In this document: positions 51,422 to 60,281 of the stretch, one piece after another
Layout: each line of letters begins with the position of its first letter
Numbering within the stretch: position 1 is the first letter of the stretch
Assembly (NCBI GenBank): GCA_017453065.1
Contig: JAFTKW010000011.1
Location: 62,001-126,000, forward strand
DNA from: Lachnospiraceae bacterium
GTDB taxonomy: Bacteria; Bacillota; Clostridia; Lachnospirales; Lachnospiraceae
DNA length: 64,000 bases
Direction: 5' to 3'
Notes under the pieces: generated by a model
What the model was told of the DNA's origin: nothing
What the model saw: the letters and a program-made list of their open reading frames with translations, nothing else
Database searches by the model: none
Translations under genes and position numbers: made by a program

Positions 51422-54037
51422 CTAAGGCGTTTCCACCTTAAGCCAATTATTTTTGTCTAGTGCGTTTTGGCCCACGATGGTATACCAAACGCCGCTCTCT
51501 GTTTCAATGGTATATTCTGGATTCTGATCATATCCAGTAGCTGTAGTAATCAGAAGGTTTCCCTCTACTTTTGCCTCGCTGGAAATTGGATTTCCTGTAA
51601 ATGGATTCACAGGCTCTTTAACAATTCCTTCCAGTGCCAGCGTTGGCACATCCGCGTTGGTCATAAACTCCTCAGAAGTTGCAAGCTTTGCGCCCTCTCC
51701 GCCAAAGTCTTTCACCAAAAGGATAGGATGGTATCCCTGAATGTCCAACTCCTCGGAAGCTACCAAGTCATCAAACTGTCCTAGCGTACGTCCATGGTCA
51801 GCCACAATAATGATACGCGTATTGTCATACACGCCTTCTTCCTTTAAATACTCCAGCCATTTACCAATCTGAAGATAGGTAGCCATGTTTACATGATAAT
51901 GCTCTAACTGATAGGAATTGTCCATCTTCATAGTTCTTCCATCCAGCGTAAATCTGCTACTATCCTCATAAGCACCATTGTTGACGCTTTCTGCTGGCTC
52001 ATAGTCAGGCATCTGCAAAAGACAAGGTTCGTGTGGTGCTTCGTTGTTAATCATCACAAAGCCACCTTTGCTGTCTTCCTGAATATCTGTCAGTGACTGT
52101 AAGTTGGTCAAAACAGAATAGGATTCCATAAAAGCAGGGCTCTGTGTATTGTTCTTGGTAGACTCGTAGTAGGTTCCATTGTCATATATGAAGCGCTGCA
52201 CCAGTAGTGGAGACGCCTTCATAATACTATACATAAAGAAGTTTCTTTCCTGGCTGTCCTGAATCTTCTTTACTGCTTTTTCGTCATCCGACATATATGC
52301 GCCCATAGTAATATAGGCATCCATCTCTGGATACTGCTCATAAATGGACAAGTCAGAGATCTCTCTATATCCCGCCAATGGTGGATCACAGATTGTCACA
52401 TCATAGCCTTCTTCACTAAAGAGAATTGGCAACACCTGTAACGCCTCGTTCTGTTTGTCCACTGCCAGCACATCATCTCTCTCATTCATCTTGGAAGGGG
52501 TGTATTCATAACCTCCAAAGATTGCCGCAGATGCGTAGATGGTATACTGTCCAAAAGAAATGGTGTTTGGATAGTACACAAAATCTGAAAACTGCTCCGC
52601 AAGGAGTGGCTTTTCCGCCACGATATATGGGAAGTAATCACTGATGGCTCTATCCAACATAAACACGATTACGTTCTGCTCTGTTCTGCTCAAAGTAAGA
52701 ATTGGGGAAACTTCCTTTGTGCTTTCATCTGCGGAGATAGATTTAATGTAATCCATCTCTTGTAATTCTTTGTTGGCGCTAGCCACATCCCATGCGCCCA
52801 ATCCTAACAGGCTGATGGCCAGAATTCCAATCACCGTCTGCCAGAATTTCTGGTGCTTCCACAAAAACCATACCAGTAGTGCAAGGGTCACCGTCACAGC
52901 AAGACTTATCAGTCCCGTGCCCAATTCCACCACAAGCCCTTCGTGGTAAGTTAAAAGTGGAGAAACCGTTCCCGTCTTATTTCCAAACAACATGTAATTG
53001 GCAAGTCCAACTACTGCCAGAATACACAAGCCTTTTTCTAAAATAACTTTTACTTTTGGGCTTCCAACATAGTAAATGATTCCACACCAAACAAGAAATA
53101 CACCTATTGCAACACAGAGCGTAATTCCTACAAAAACCAGTGGACTTCTATATGCATTCAATGAGATGAATTCCGCTGGTGATGCGCTGACTACAGATGC
53201 CGGAATGGCAAGTCCTGTCAAGAATACCAAAAGCAATGCACCCAGGACAAAGTTTTTGGGAGATGAAGCGCTGGCATTCTTTGCGCTGATTTCTTCTGAC
53301 TTTCCGTTTGCAGGTGCATTTGACTCTGCCTTTTCCTGTGCTTTTGCCTTCTTTTTTTCCAGTAATGGCTCGATAATCTTCATCACTACGTTTTTCAGCA
53401 GTGAAAACAAATTGTTCATGGTCCAGTAAAGCACCAGTCCGGAAGGACTCTGATACAAAACCACCAAAAACAATCCCGCCAGAATATATAACTGCAGCTT
53501 GTCCTTCAGCTGAAATCCTTTGGTATAGATAAAGCCAGAAACAATATTAATCAATGTCATCAAAATAGGCATGACGTTGACAGACACATCGCCGATTTGA
53601 ATCAAACGATCTGCCTCGCCTAAGTTCTTCAAAAACAAAAAGGATGCACCCTGCAAATTCACACTTGTCAAATAGTGATATGCAGCAATAAAAAATGGAA
53701 TCTGCAAAAGTAAGGACAGCGAACCTCTGACGGCATTTAGCTGCTGGTAGTTCTGCTGCCTGTAATAGGTGGACAGCATCATAAAGCGCTCATCACCTTT
53801 GAACGTCTTTTTGATATGCTTCACCCAAGGCTCCATCTCTTTCTGTTTGATACGCTCCTGTTCCTGAAGCGCATCGGACCTCTTGTAAAGTGGAAGAATC
53901 AGGAAATTGACCACCAAGCTAACCATGATGATGGCAATTCCATAGTTTCCAAAAAGTCTGGACATAACCGTAAATATAAATTCAATCACCAGAACAAGAG
54001 GCTGTATAAAAATGTTAAAAAATATCTCGCCAATCAT
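51422..54037 (-). CDS. YidC/Oxa1-like domain fused to an alkaline-phosphatase-superfamily transferase
   Basis: An 871-residue membrane protein. Residues 1-225 follow YidC/Oxa1: PLVLVIEFIFTV, GNYGIAIIMVSLVVNFLILPL and SLLLQIPFFIAAYHYL. The essential groove Arg of YidC (Arg366 in E. coli) is Asn44 here. A charged linker (225-262) and about five helices (263-416) follow. Residues 450-820 are a sulfatase/LTA-synthase/EptA-like domain: MLDR with Asp462, NTISFGQYT with probable nucleophile Thr499, NNEAPHEP with His669 and VADHGR with Asp747 and His748. A Thr nucleophile points to phosphoethanolamine- or glycerophosphate-type transfer instead of sulfate hydrolysis. It lies three bases after the TagF-like gene. 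Confidence 0.8.
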   Translation of the reverse strand: MIGEIFFNIFIQPLVLVIEFIFTVMSRLFGNYGIAIIMVSLVVNFLILPLYKRSDALQEQERIKQKEMEPWVKHIKKTFKGDERFMMLSTYYRQQNYQQLNAVRGSLSLLLQIPFFIAAYHYLTSVNLQGASFLFLKNLGEADRLIQIGDVSVNVMPILMTLINIVSGFIYTKGFQLKDKLQLYILAGLFLVVLYQSPSGLVLYWTMNNLFSLLKNVVMKIIEPLLEKKKAKAQEKAESNAPANGKSEEISAKNASASSPKNFVLGALLLVFLTGLAIPASVVSASPAEFISLNAYRSPLVFVGITLCVAIGVFLVWCGIIYYVGSPKVKVILEKGLCILAVVGLANYMLFGNKTGTVSPLLTYHEGLVVELGTGLISLAVTVTLALLVWFLWKHQKFWQTVIGILAISLLGLGAWDVASANKELQEMDYIKSISADESTKEVSPILTLSRTEQNVIVFMLDRAISDYFPYIVAEKPLLAEQFSDFVYYPNTISFGQYTIYASAAIFGGYEYTPSKMNERDDVLAVDKQNEALQVLPILFSEEGYDVTICDPPLAGYREISDLSIYEQYPEMDAYITMGAYMSDDEKAVKKIQDSQERNFFMYSIMKASPLLVQRFIYDNGTYYESTKNNTQSPAFMESYSVLTNLQSLTDIQEDSKGGFVMINNEAPHEPCLLQMPDYEPAESVNNGAYEDSSRFTLDGRTMKMDNSYQLEHYHVNMATYLQIGKWLEYLKEEGVYDNTRIIIVADHGRTLGQFDDLVASEELDIQGYHPILLVKDFGGEGAKLATSEEFMTNADVPTLALEGIVKEPVNPFTGNPISSEAKVEGNLLITTATGYDQNPEYTIETESGVWYTIVGQNALDKNNWLKVETP

Positions 54038-54040
54038 CTC

Positions 54041-55297
54041 TTATACCCTCTCTGCAAACAACTCTTCATATTTACCAATCATGTAATCCACTGTTTTTTG
54101 TGCGCTTTGGCCCACACACTGCCATGCCTCATCGCGCACGCGCACTCCCCTCTCTGATTTCTGACCTTCCAAAAGCAATGCATCTATCATTTCTTTCAGT
54201 TTTGGGAAATCCTCTTCTTTCAGCTGCTCTCCCAAGTCCTTCAAAACTTCAAAACGCCACAATGGCTCGTCAATCCAAGCCGCATCATAAGGTGCAGTAT
54301 CAAAGGAAGTATCCGCATAAATAATTGGCTTTCCAAACACCAGAGAATAGTCGAAGATAATACCAGAAAAATCAGTAATCATCAGATCTGCCGTGCGCAG
54401 TACTTCAAAGTTGTCATTGTCATAGTTCCACTCTAAATCTTCAGAGTCTGGGAATTCCTTCCACAGTGGTTCCAGCACATCTCTCTCAGAAGTCAAGGAC
54501 TGTGGGTGTGGTCTCACCACAATTTTGTACCCTGTTTCCAGAAGTGCTTTCAATATTTTGGAACCATACTTATTCAAGATTCCACTCTCGCCCCAGGATG
54601 GTGCCAGGAGGATCGTCTTTCTATCCTGTGTATCATCGCTGTGCTCCCTCTCCGCATCTGACGCAGCATCCAGTTTTGCCTTTAGCGCATCCATATAGGT
54701 AGAGCCTGTTACTTGAAGTTCCTTCGCTGGAAGGTTTCTCAGTTGCTCTAGCTTGCGGATATATTTTTCCTGAAAAGCTCCGGTAAGCAGAATGGCATCG
54801 TAATAATCCATACCAAACATGCGATAGCCTGTTCCTTCATCCACCGCATGGAAGATATGAACATACCATTTCACATTTTTGGATCGCTTCCACTGATACA
54901 CATCAAGGCCAGGCGTTGTAGAAAGAAGAATTCCTGCGTTGAGCATATTCAGTCTAGCAAAGGCGGTATTGTTCTCTCCAATGAATCTGCAATTTACATG
55001 TTCATACTCTGCCTCAAGTGCTGGATCATCTGGAGATGCTGTGAGATATTCCAAAGCAACACCTCTTTTTTCAAACTCATCACAGATTGGTCTAAACACA
55101 TTCCAATATCTCTTGCTGTCGCTAAAGATGACATAGGGATAACGCTCGCTTGAGGTTTCCACTCTGCCACCCTTGATTACAAATTTCAGTTTTAAAACCA
55201 GTTCTCTAAGCACAAAAATCAGACTGGTTACAATACCAATAAAAATGGTAAACAACATGCTCCCTGTTCCGGGATCAATGTAGCAATAGACTCGCAT
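54041..55297 (-). CDS. CDP-glycerol glycerophosphotransferase (TagF/TarF-like) family protein
   Basis: A 418-residue protein with one N-terminal membrane segment (about 8-30), followed by a GT-B-like domain. Family motifs are LAPSWGESG, VVRPHPQS and LMITDFSGIIFDYSLVFGKPIIY near the C-terminus, where TagF binds the CDP donor. It is expected to transfer a polyol or amino-alcohol phosphate from a CDP donor to a lipid-linked glycan. The ATG at 55297 has GGGAG; the ATG nine codons upstream has no ribosome binding site. It lies between the nucleotidyltransferase fusion and the YidC fusion. Confidence 0.88.
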   Translation of the reverse strand: MRVYCYIDPGTGSMLFTIFIGIVTSLIFVLRELVLKLKFVIKGGRVETSSERYPYVIFSDSKRYWNVFRPICDEFEKRGVALEYLTASPDDPALEAEYEHVNCRFIGENNTAFARLNMLNAGILLSTTPGLDVYQWKRSKNVKWYVHIFHAVDEGTGYRMFGMDYYDAILLTGAFQEKYIRKLEQLRNLPAKELQVTGSTYMDALKAKLDAASDAEREHSDDTQDRKTILLAPSWGESGILNKYGSKILKALLETGYKIVVRPHPQSLTSERDVLEPLWKEFPDSEDLEWNYDNDNFEVLRTADLMITDFSGIIFDYSLVFGKPIIYADTSFDTAPYDAAWIDEPLWRFEVLKDLGEQLKEEDFPKLKEMIDALLLEGQKSERGVRVRDEAWQCVGQSAQKTVDYMIGKYEELFAERV

Positions 55298-55331
55298 TTC
55301 TGTCTTGCTCCCTTTCGGTTTCATTTAATTA

Positions 55332-57137
55332 TTAAGCGAGAAGCTCCTGTTTCAGTGCTTTTACCAGTGCTTCATTGTCTGCTCTGTCGCGGATGGCAAT
55401 TCGCAAGTAATTTCCTTTGGTCTTTGCACTTAAGTCTTTCACAAAAATATCATATTTCACAAGCAGGCTCTCGGTAAGCTCTGTAGCAGACATACCGCCT
55501 TCTATCTCAATCATCATATAGTTTGCCTGTGAAGGAATCACACGGATTCCTTTTATTTCCGACAATCTCGCTGCAAACCAGTCTCTCTCTTTTACCAGTT
55601 CTCTGGTTGCGGCTTCGTACTCTTTTTCATACTTTCCAAAAATCTGCAAGAAGAATTCCGCAAAGGAGTTGATATTCCAAATGGCCACATCTTTCTTAAG
55701 GAAAGAAATCATCTCCTCATCTGCACTAGCAAGCAGTCCCAAACGAAGACCTGGAATTCCATAAGACTTGGACAGACTCTTTACAATATAGATTTCCGAA
55801 TATTTCTGCAAGATTTCTTCTCTGAGCATACTTCTTACTTCCTCGCATGCAAAATCAGAGAAAGATTCGTCGTAAATCAATCGAATACCTTTCTGCTTAG
55901 TCCAGTCAAAGAGCTTGTAAAGCTGCCCGGACTCAATATAGTTTCCAGAAGGGTTGTCCGGATTGATAAGTACAAGGTTTCGAATATCTTTGTCTTCAAA
56001 GAAGTTGATAATATCCTCTACTGTATAGGAAAAGTCCGGTGCAGATGGCTTAAAAACCACTTCCTGCTCTTTGCTGATACGGTGTCCATATTCTTCAAAG
56101 CTTGGACGAATCAATCCAACCTTTCCATCTACTTTTTCCATCAGAGAACGAATCAATTCTGCTGCCCCGTTTCCAACCAAGATATGCTCCGCCTTGATGC
56201 CTGTGTTTTTGGAAGCCAGCAAACTGTTTACTCTCATGCCAGATGGATATGCGCATAGCAAGTCTCCGTATACCGCTTTCATTTCTTCCTGCATACGAAC
56301 TGGTGGGAAGAAAGGATTTACCAGATAGCAGAAATCTTTAAGTCTTGGGTATCTCCAATAGCCACCAAAACGTCCCTGCATCAGACTTAGACGCTCAGAC
56401 TCTGGTGCAAACATGCTGGTTGCGATGTCCAAATCCTGAGCATCATCTATTTCATACCATTTCTGACCGCTTAATCTCTTGGCATAGATGCCCGGGTTGT
56501 CCAGCACTGCCAATACCTTCAACACCTGTTCATAGTATTCATTGTTTCCAAGCGCCTTGGAATAAGCCTCCAAAAATGGCACATACTTGGTCTCTGAAAA
56601 TTCCTTTGCAAATTTATAAAGATTAACCGTCTTAAAATACTGATCTCTTTCTCTATAGTTAAGTCTTTTTCCAGGAATAAAGGCTTCGATAGAATCATCC
56701 TCTTTCAGTTTCAGACAGGTTCCATCCATCCAGCTTTCATACTGATCTACCAGCGCAAGTGTATCTCTTGGGTCATCCAGCAGGGCATCCAATACCGCTG
56801 GTTCAAAGATAACATCAGACTCCAGCAAAATGGTATCTTCTTTGCAGAGATAATCCTTTGCAAGATAAAGAGAATAGATATTGTTGGTCTTGTCATAGAC
56901 AGGGTTTTCTACAAACTCCACTTTGATATCTATATCCAAACTCTCAATGAACTCTCGAAGCTGAGCGCCTTTATATCCAACCACAATAACAACTCTAGAA
57001 AGATTTTTCTGAGCCAATTGCTTAAGCATTCTTTCAATCAGCGTTTCTCCACAGACCTTCACCATACATTTAGTGTTGTTCTCTGTGTACTCCTTCAGTC
57101 TTTTTCCCATTCCGGCTGCCAAAATAATCGCTTGCAT
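55332..57137 (-). CDS. Nucleotidyltransferase - PLP aminotransferase/decarboxylase fusion
   Basis: A 601-residue cytoplasmic protein. Residues 1-240 are a sugar-1-phosphate/phosphocholine-type nucleotidyltransferase: AIILAAGMGKRL, KCMVKVCGETLIERML and ESDVIF. Residues 250-601 are a fold-type I PLP enzyme close to HisC/CobD: NPDNPSG (392-398), YDESFSDF with Asp423, and SLSKSYGIPGLRLG with PLP Lys457. A likely role is to make an amino-alcohol phosphate (ethanolamine, aminopropanol or serinol type) and to activate it with CTP for the TagF-like transferase. This is inferred from LicC- and CobD-like relatives in capsule pathways. It is the first gene of the operon. Confidence 0.82.
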   Translation of the reverse strand: MQAIILAAGMGKRLKEYTENNTKCMVKVCGETLIERMLKQLAQKNLSRVVIVVGYKGAQLREFIESLDIDIKVEFVENPVYDKTNNIYSLYLAKDYLCKEDTILLESDVIFEPAVLDALLDDPRDTLALVDQYESWMDGTCLKLKEDDSIEAFIPGKRLNYRERDQYFKTVNLYKFAKEFSETKYVPFLEAYSKALGNNEYYEQVLKVLAVLDNPGIYAKRLSGQKWYEIDDAQDLDIATSMFAPESERLSLMQGRFGGYWRYPRLKDFCYLVNPFFPPVRMQEEMKAVYGDLLCAYPSGMRVNSLLASKNTGIKAEHILVGNGAAELIRSLMEKVDGKVGLIRPSFEEYGHRISKEQEVVFKPSAPDFSYTVEDIINFFEDKDIRNLVLINPDNPSGNYIESGQLYKLFDWTKQKGIRLIYDESFSDFACEEVRSMLREEILQKYSEIYIVKSLSKSYGIPGLRLGLLASADEEMISFLKKDVAIWNINSFAEFFLQIFGKYEKEYEAATRELVKERDWFAARLSEIKGIRVIPSQANYMMIEIEGGMSATELTESLLVKYDIFVKDLSAKTKGNYLRIAIRDRADNEALVKALKQELLA

Positions 57138-57231
57138 GTCTTTCGTTCCTTTCCGACTAATGCGTTCTTTTTTCCCACGTTAAATGTATCACAAACATAC
57201 ACAAAAGTACAGTTAAATCCCCATAAAGAAA

Positions 57232-57259
57232 CCCAGCAGTTTTTTGAAAAACTGCTGGG
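57232..57259 (-). terminator. Terminator of the lipoprotein gene
   Basis: A 13-bp stem (CCCAGCAGTTTTT with its complement) followed on the minus strand by TTTCTTTAT. Confidence 0.85.
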
Positions 57260-57273
57260 CTCATATTCAAATT

Positions 57274-57909
57274 TTATTCTATGACTTCACTTCCGCCCCA
57301 TTCAACAACGGCAAAGCCTGTTCTCTCAAAGGAAGGGAGTTCTTGTCTTTCAATTTCAATAGGTTCATCCAAAGACTGCCATACCATGAATACTCTGAGC
57401 ACACTGTCTGGCTGTGGACTAATTCCGAGTTTTGCTGTGTCTGTGTAAGCCGCTCCTTGGAAAGAAATCAAATTGTATGCATTGCCTTCCATACGAGGTA
57501 ACCAATAGATGATGAACTCGTTTGCCTCTCTCTGAGTCAATCCCATTTTTGCAAGAGCATCCTCCAAGAAACTTTCTGTTTCCTCTCCCGCAACCACAAA
57601 TCCCTTGGACATATCGTAGGTTGCATCAGAAATACCCTCCCAGAAAAGACAATAATATTCACGTCCTGTCTCTTTAGATACAAGCGTTCCATCTGGCTTC
57701 GCAATCACAGACCATCCATCCTCATAAACTGGATAAGTAGATGTAAGCGTGCCTTCGTAATCTAATCTCACAGTCACTTCCATCTCTTCCTCTGGATAGA
57801 GGTAGATTACGGGTTTTTCTACTACTGGAATGTCACTTTTTATTTCGCATCCAGTGAGTATAAACGCTCCTAATACTACACTTGCGATTGTTAGTCCTAT
57901 TTTCTTCAT
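57274..57909 (-). CDS. Lipoprotein of unknown function with KPVIYLYP motif
   Basis: A 211-residue lipoprotein: signal peptide with lipobox LTGC (Cys about 21). The mature part starts with VVEKPVIYLYPEEEMEVTVRLDYEG and is beta-rich, with AYNLISFQGAAYTDTAKLGI and VLRVFMVWQSL later. Proteins with this pattern occur in many Clostridia and other bacteria; I know no function. It has its own terminator. Confidence 0.7.
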   Translation of the reverse strand: MKKIGLTIASVVLGAFILTGCEIKSDIPVVEKPVIYLYPEEEMEVTVRLDYEGTLTSTYPVYEDGWSVIAKPDGTLVSKETGREYYCLFWEGISDATYDMSKGFVVAGEETESFLEDALAKMGLTQREANEFIIYWLPRMEGNAYNLISFQGAAYTDTAKLGISPQPDSVLRVFMVWQSLDEPIEIERQELPSFERTGFAVVEWGGSEVIE

Positions 57910-57963
57910 GCCGGTTTTCTCCTATCGATTGGCTAAATTAATACTGAACTCTCGAACGACCTC

Positions 57964-58971
57964 TCACTTAGTCTCTATTTCATAACACCTAAGCCACTCG
58001 CCACAATAATACAAATACATTTTTCCTTTAAAAACCCCATACGCAGCACCAACCCAGTCGGGCTCATTACATTGATTGTCCTCTACAGGGTATTCTTTTG
58101 GTTTCTGACTGTAAGTCTTAATATTTCCCAGAACCACCACCTCATCCACCACTCCCAAAACACCTGTACAATGGTAGACTTTTCCTTGCGCCTTAAAGGT
58201 TGCCATGTCATCATAGACTCTTCTAAACAAGTACCATCCACTTGGGTAACGAACATACAACTGTTCCTCATATATCCCATAGTCTGCTCCCACTAAGGAT
58301 TCCACGTTGCTCTGTTCATCTATTAGCGGCATACCTTCATTATATGACTTCAGAGAACCTATTACTTTTACTTTATCCTCAAATCGAGAGTATTCGTCAC
58401 CTTTTTTGTATAATTCTCCATTAACCATTACAGCATCATTGTCATAGTTTGAATCTGGATACCCTGCAAACCCTATTTTCTTCCACACAGCATAGGCCTC
58501 TTCCACTGTCGTGGCAGGTGCAATAACCATGCATTCTCCTTCTCTTCCTTCCAAAGTATTCCCTTGAAGTACAAACACTTCATGGCTCTCATCTGTCGAA
58601 AGAAACATTGTTGCTACGAGCCCTCTCTCGCCAAAATAGTTTATTAGTCCTCCTTTAAATGGCGTGCATTCATAGGTCTGTAAAGTTACTTTTTGTTTTT
58701 TGTCCTTTTCTTCTGTATAATACAACGCCTCTGTGGAAATACTACCTATAAACACTTCTTTCTCTCGAAATATTTTTTGGCTCGACCAATCCCCTTCTAC
58801 AATCAGTTCTGTATTTTCGATGTGTTCCCCTCTATTTTGAAACATGACTGCTGGAAGTACTGCTTTTTGGTGTGTTTTTTTAGGTACGAAAAGATAGCAC
58901 AAAATAATGGAACTAAACACAATCAATATTATTGCTATGAATGCAATGAACGATTTTTTCATCTTTTGCAT
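57964..58971 (-). CDS. Membrane-anchored protein with repeated DUF-like modules, ECF-regulated
   Basis: A 335-residue protein with one N-terminal membrane segment (about 7-28). The extracytoplasmic part has two related modules near the C-terminus: VGADYGIYEEQLYVRYPSGWYLFR and VGAAYGVFKGKMYLYYCGEWLRCYE. I know no function. The ATG at 58971 lies behind a perfect GGGAGGAGG. The promoter at 58996-59027 is nearly identical to that of the ECF operon upstream, so it should be a direct target of that sigma factor. Confidence 0.65.
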   Translation of the reverse strand: MQKMKKSFIAFIAIILIVFSSIILCYLFVPKKTHQKAVLPAVMFQNRGEHIENTELIVEGDWSSQKIFREKEVFIGSISTEALYYTEEKDKKQKVTLQTYECTPFKGGLINYFGERGLVATMFLSTDESHEVFVLQGNTLEGREGECMVIAPATTVEEAYAVWKKIGFAGYPDSNYDNDAVMVNGELYKKGDEYSRFEDKVKVIGSLKSYNEGMPLIDEQSNVESLVGADYGIYEEQLYVRYPSGWYLFRRVYDDMATFKAQGKVYHCTGVLGVVDEVVVLGNIKTYSQKPKEYPVEDNQCNEPDWVGAAYGVFKGKMYLYYCGEWLRCYEIETK

Positions 58972-58995
58972 ACAAATCCTCCTCCCTTCATTAAA

Positions 58996-59027
58996 CAATA
59001 ACGAAATGGGGAGGTGAATTTGTTACA
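58996..59027 (-). promoter_or_regulatory. ECF-type promoter before the 335-residue gene
   Basis: On the minus strand: TGTAACAAA (59019-59027), an 11-nt variable stretch, ATTTCGTTATTG (58996-59007). The same two blocks with the same spacing lie at 60282-60313. The -35 overlaps the end of the anti-sigma-like gene. Confidence 0.7.
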
Positions 59028-59029
59028 TT

Positions 59030-59710
59030 TTATTTTATTGTACTTTCAATTATTTTACATATTTCCTCAAGTTTGAGGTTATCTGTAAATACTTGGAACA
59101 CATACTGGTCGTATTCCCAATACGCATTTATAGCTCCTTTATCGTAGATAAAGAAAGAAATGATTACACCGGCGATTGCTTTTTCTTCTTTTGAATCATA
59201 TTCCGTATCTAAAATAAGCGTCAGAGAATCCGTTACTTTCCATTGAATCCAACGTATTTCATCCCCTTTACTATTCCTATATTCTATAGTTGCAAATAAT
59301 TCTTCTTGCTTCTTTTCAACCAGTTCATATCCCTCTGGAATATACAACGGTTCCATGACTCCTTTTGTAGATTCCATTCCACTTGTAAAATACTTATGTT
59401 GAACAGAATCTTCCCAAAAAGTCTTAATTGTCTCGAAGAACTTTTCTCTCAAAGCTTCCACACTCATGATAGTTCCAAACAAAATGGTTATCGCACATAG
59501 GAAAATAACTGCCACTCTCTTCGTAAAGATAGTAATAGTTGTCATCCAAGGATGTGCCTCACTCCAAACAAGTCTCTTCATTCTCTTTTGCAATTTCTTT
59601 GTAAATTCATGGCTATGGTCGATCTGCGACTCTATTTTTCCAATAATCGCTTCATCCACCACTGGCATATATTTATATAGCCATTCATCGGATACTTTTA
59701 TTTTTTGCAT
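59030..59710 (-). CDS. DUF4367-type membrane protein, probable anti-sigma factor
   Basis: A 226-residue protein with a cytoplasmic N-terminal part (1-65), one membrane segment (about 66-85) and an outside domain with the DUF4367 pattern YIPEGYELVEKKQEELFATIEYRNSKGDEIRWIQ. It starts one base after the sigma-factor stop codon. Proteins of this layout next to ECF sigma factors act as anti-sigma factors in Clostridia; the outside domain would be the sensor. Confidence 0.8.
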   Translation of the reverse strand: MQKIKVSDEWLYKYMPVVDEAIIGKIESQIDHSHEFTKKLQKRMKRLVWSEAHPWMTTITIFTKRVAVIFLCAITILFGTIMSVEALREKFFETIKTFWEDSVQHKYFTSGMESTKGVMEPLYIPEGYELVEKKQEELFATIEYRNSKGDEIRWIQWKVTDSLTLILDTEYDSKEEKAIAGVIISFFIYDKGAINAYWEYDQYVFQVFTDNLKLEEICKIIESTIK

Positions 59711-60244
59711 CTATATATCCTCCATCTCATCCAATGCTTCTTGAATGAGTACTTTGCCTCTAGCGATTCGCTGCCTTACTGTTCCTTCAGGTATGCCAAG
59801 CACTTTCCCAATCTCTTTGTTTTCTAGTCTACTTGAATACTTAAGTAGGAAAACATCCCTATATTTTATAGGCAAGTTCTTAAGTATATCCAAAACGCGA
59901 TTATCTATATCTGTTTCCATGTAAGTCAGCGGTTCTTCATCATCAGCCAATTCATCCACGAATATTTCTCGCTTCATTTGCTTACTCCTTTTTCTATATA
60001 TATCTATGGCTGCACTTTTGGTCACCGTTACAAGAAATCTTTTGGTAGCTATTGTATCCACCTCTTTAATGCATTCCATATTTTTTGCAACTTTGCAAAA
60101 AGCATCATGAACTGCGTCTTCTGCCCCAAAAGTATCTCCCAGAATATCCATTGCAACTTTAAACATTAGATATCTGTATTTTTCATACAGGACGACAAAT
60201 TTTCTTTTATCTTCCTCTGTTTCTATCATCATTAAAAAAATCAA
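59711..60244 (-). CDS. ECF-type RNA polymerase sigma factor
   Basis: A 177-residue sigma factor with regions 2 and 4 only: YLMFKVAMDILGDTFGAEDAVHDAFCKVAKN (region 2) and LPIKYRDVFLLKYSSRLENKEIGKVLGIPEGTVRQRIARGK (region 4 helix-turn-helix). The TTG start is supported by GAGGGG seven bases upstream; ATG codons four and five codons later lack a site. It is probably autoregulated through the promoter at 60282-60313. Confidence 0.92.
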   Translation of the reverse strand: MIFLMMIETEEDKRKFVVLYEKYRYLMFKVAMDILGDTFGAEDAVHDAFCKVAKNMECIKEVDTIATKRFLVTVTKSAAIDIYRKRSKQMKREIFVDELADDEEPLTYMETDIDNRVLDILKNLPIKYRDVFLLKYSSRLENKEIGKVLGIPEGTVRQRIARGKVLIQEALDEMEDI

Positions 60245-60281
60245 TGTGATACCCCTCTTTTCTTTTGTACCCTTCTATAAA

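Noticed and set aside
51422-54037. Fusion as a sequencing or assembly artefact
   Set aside because: The frame stays open for 871 codons through a plausible linker and extra helices, with no internal start site or stop at the domain border.
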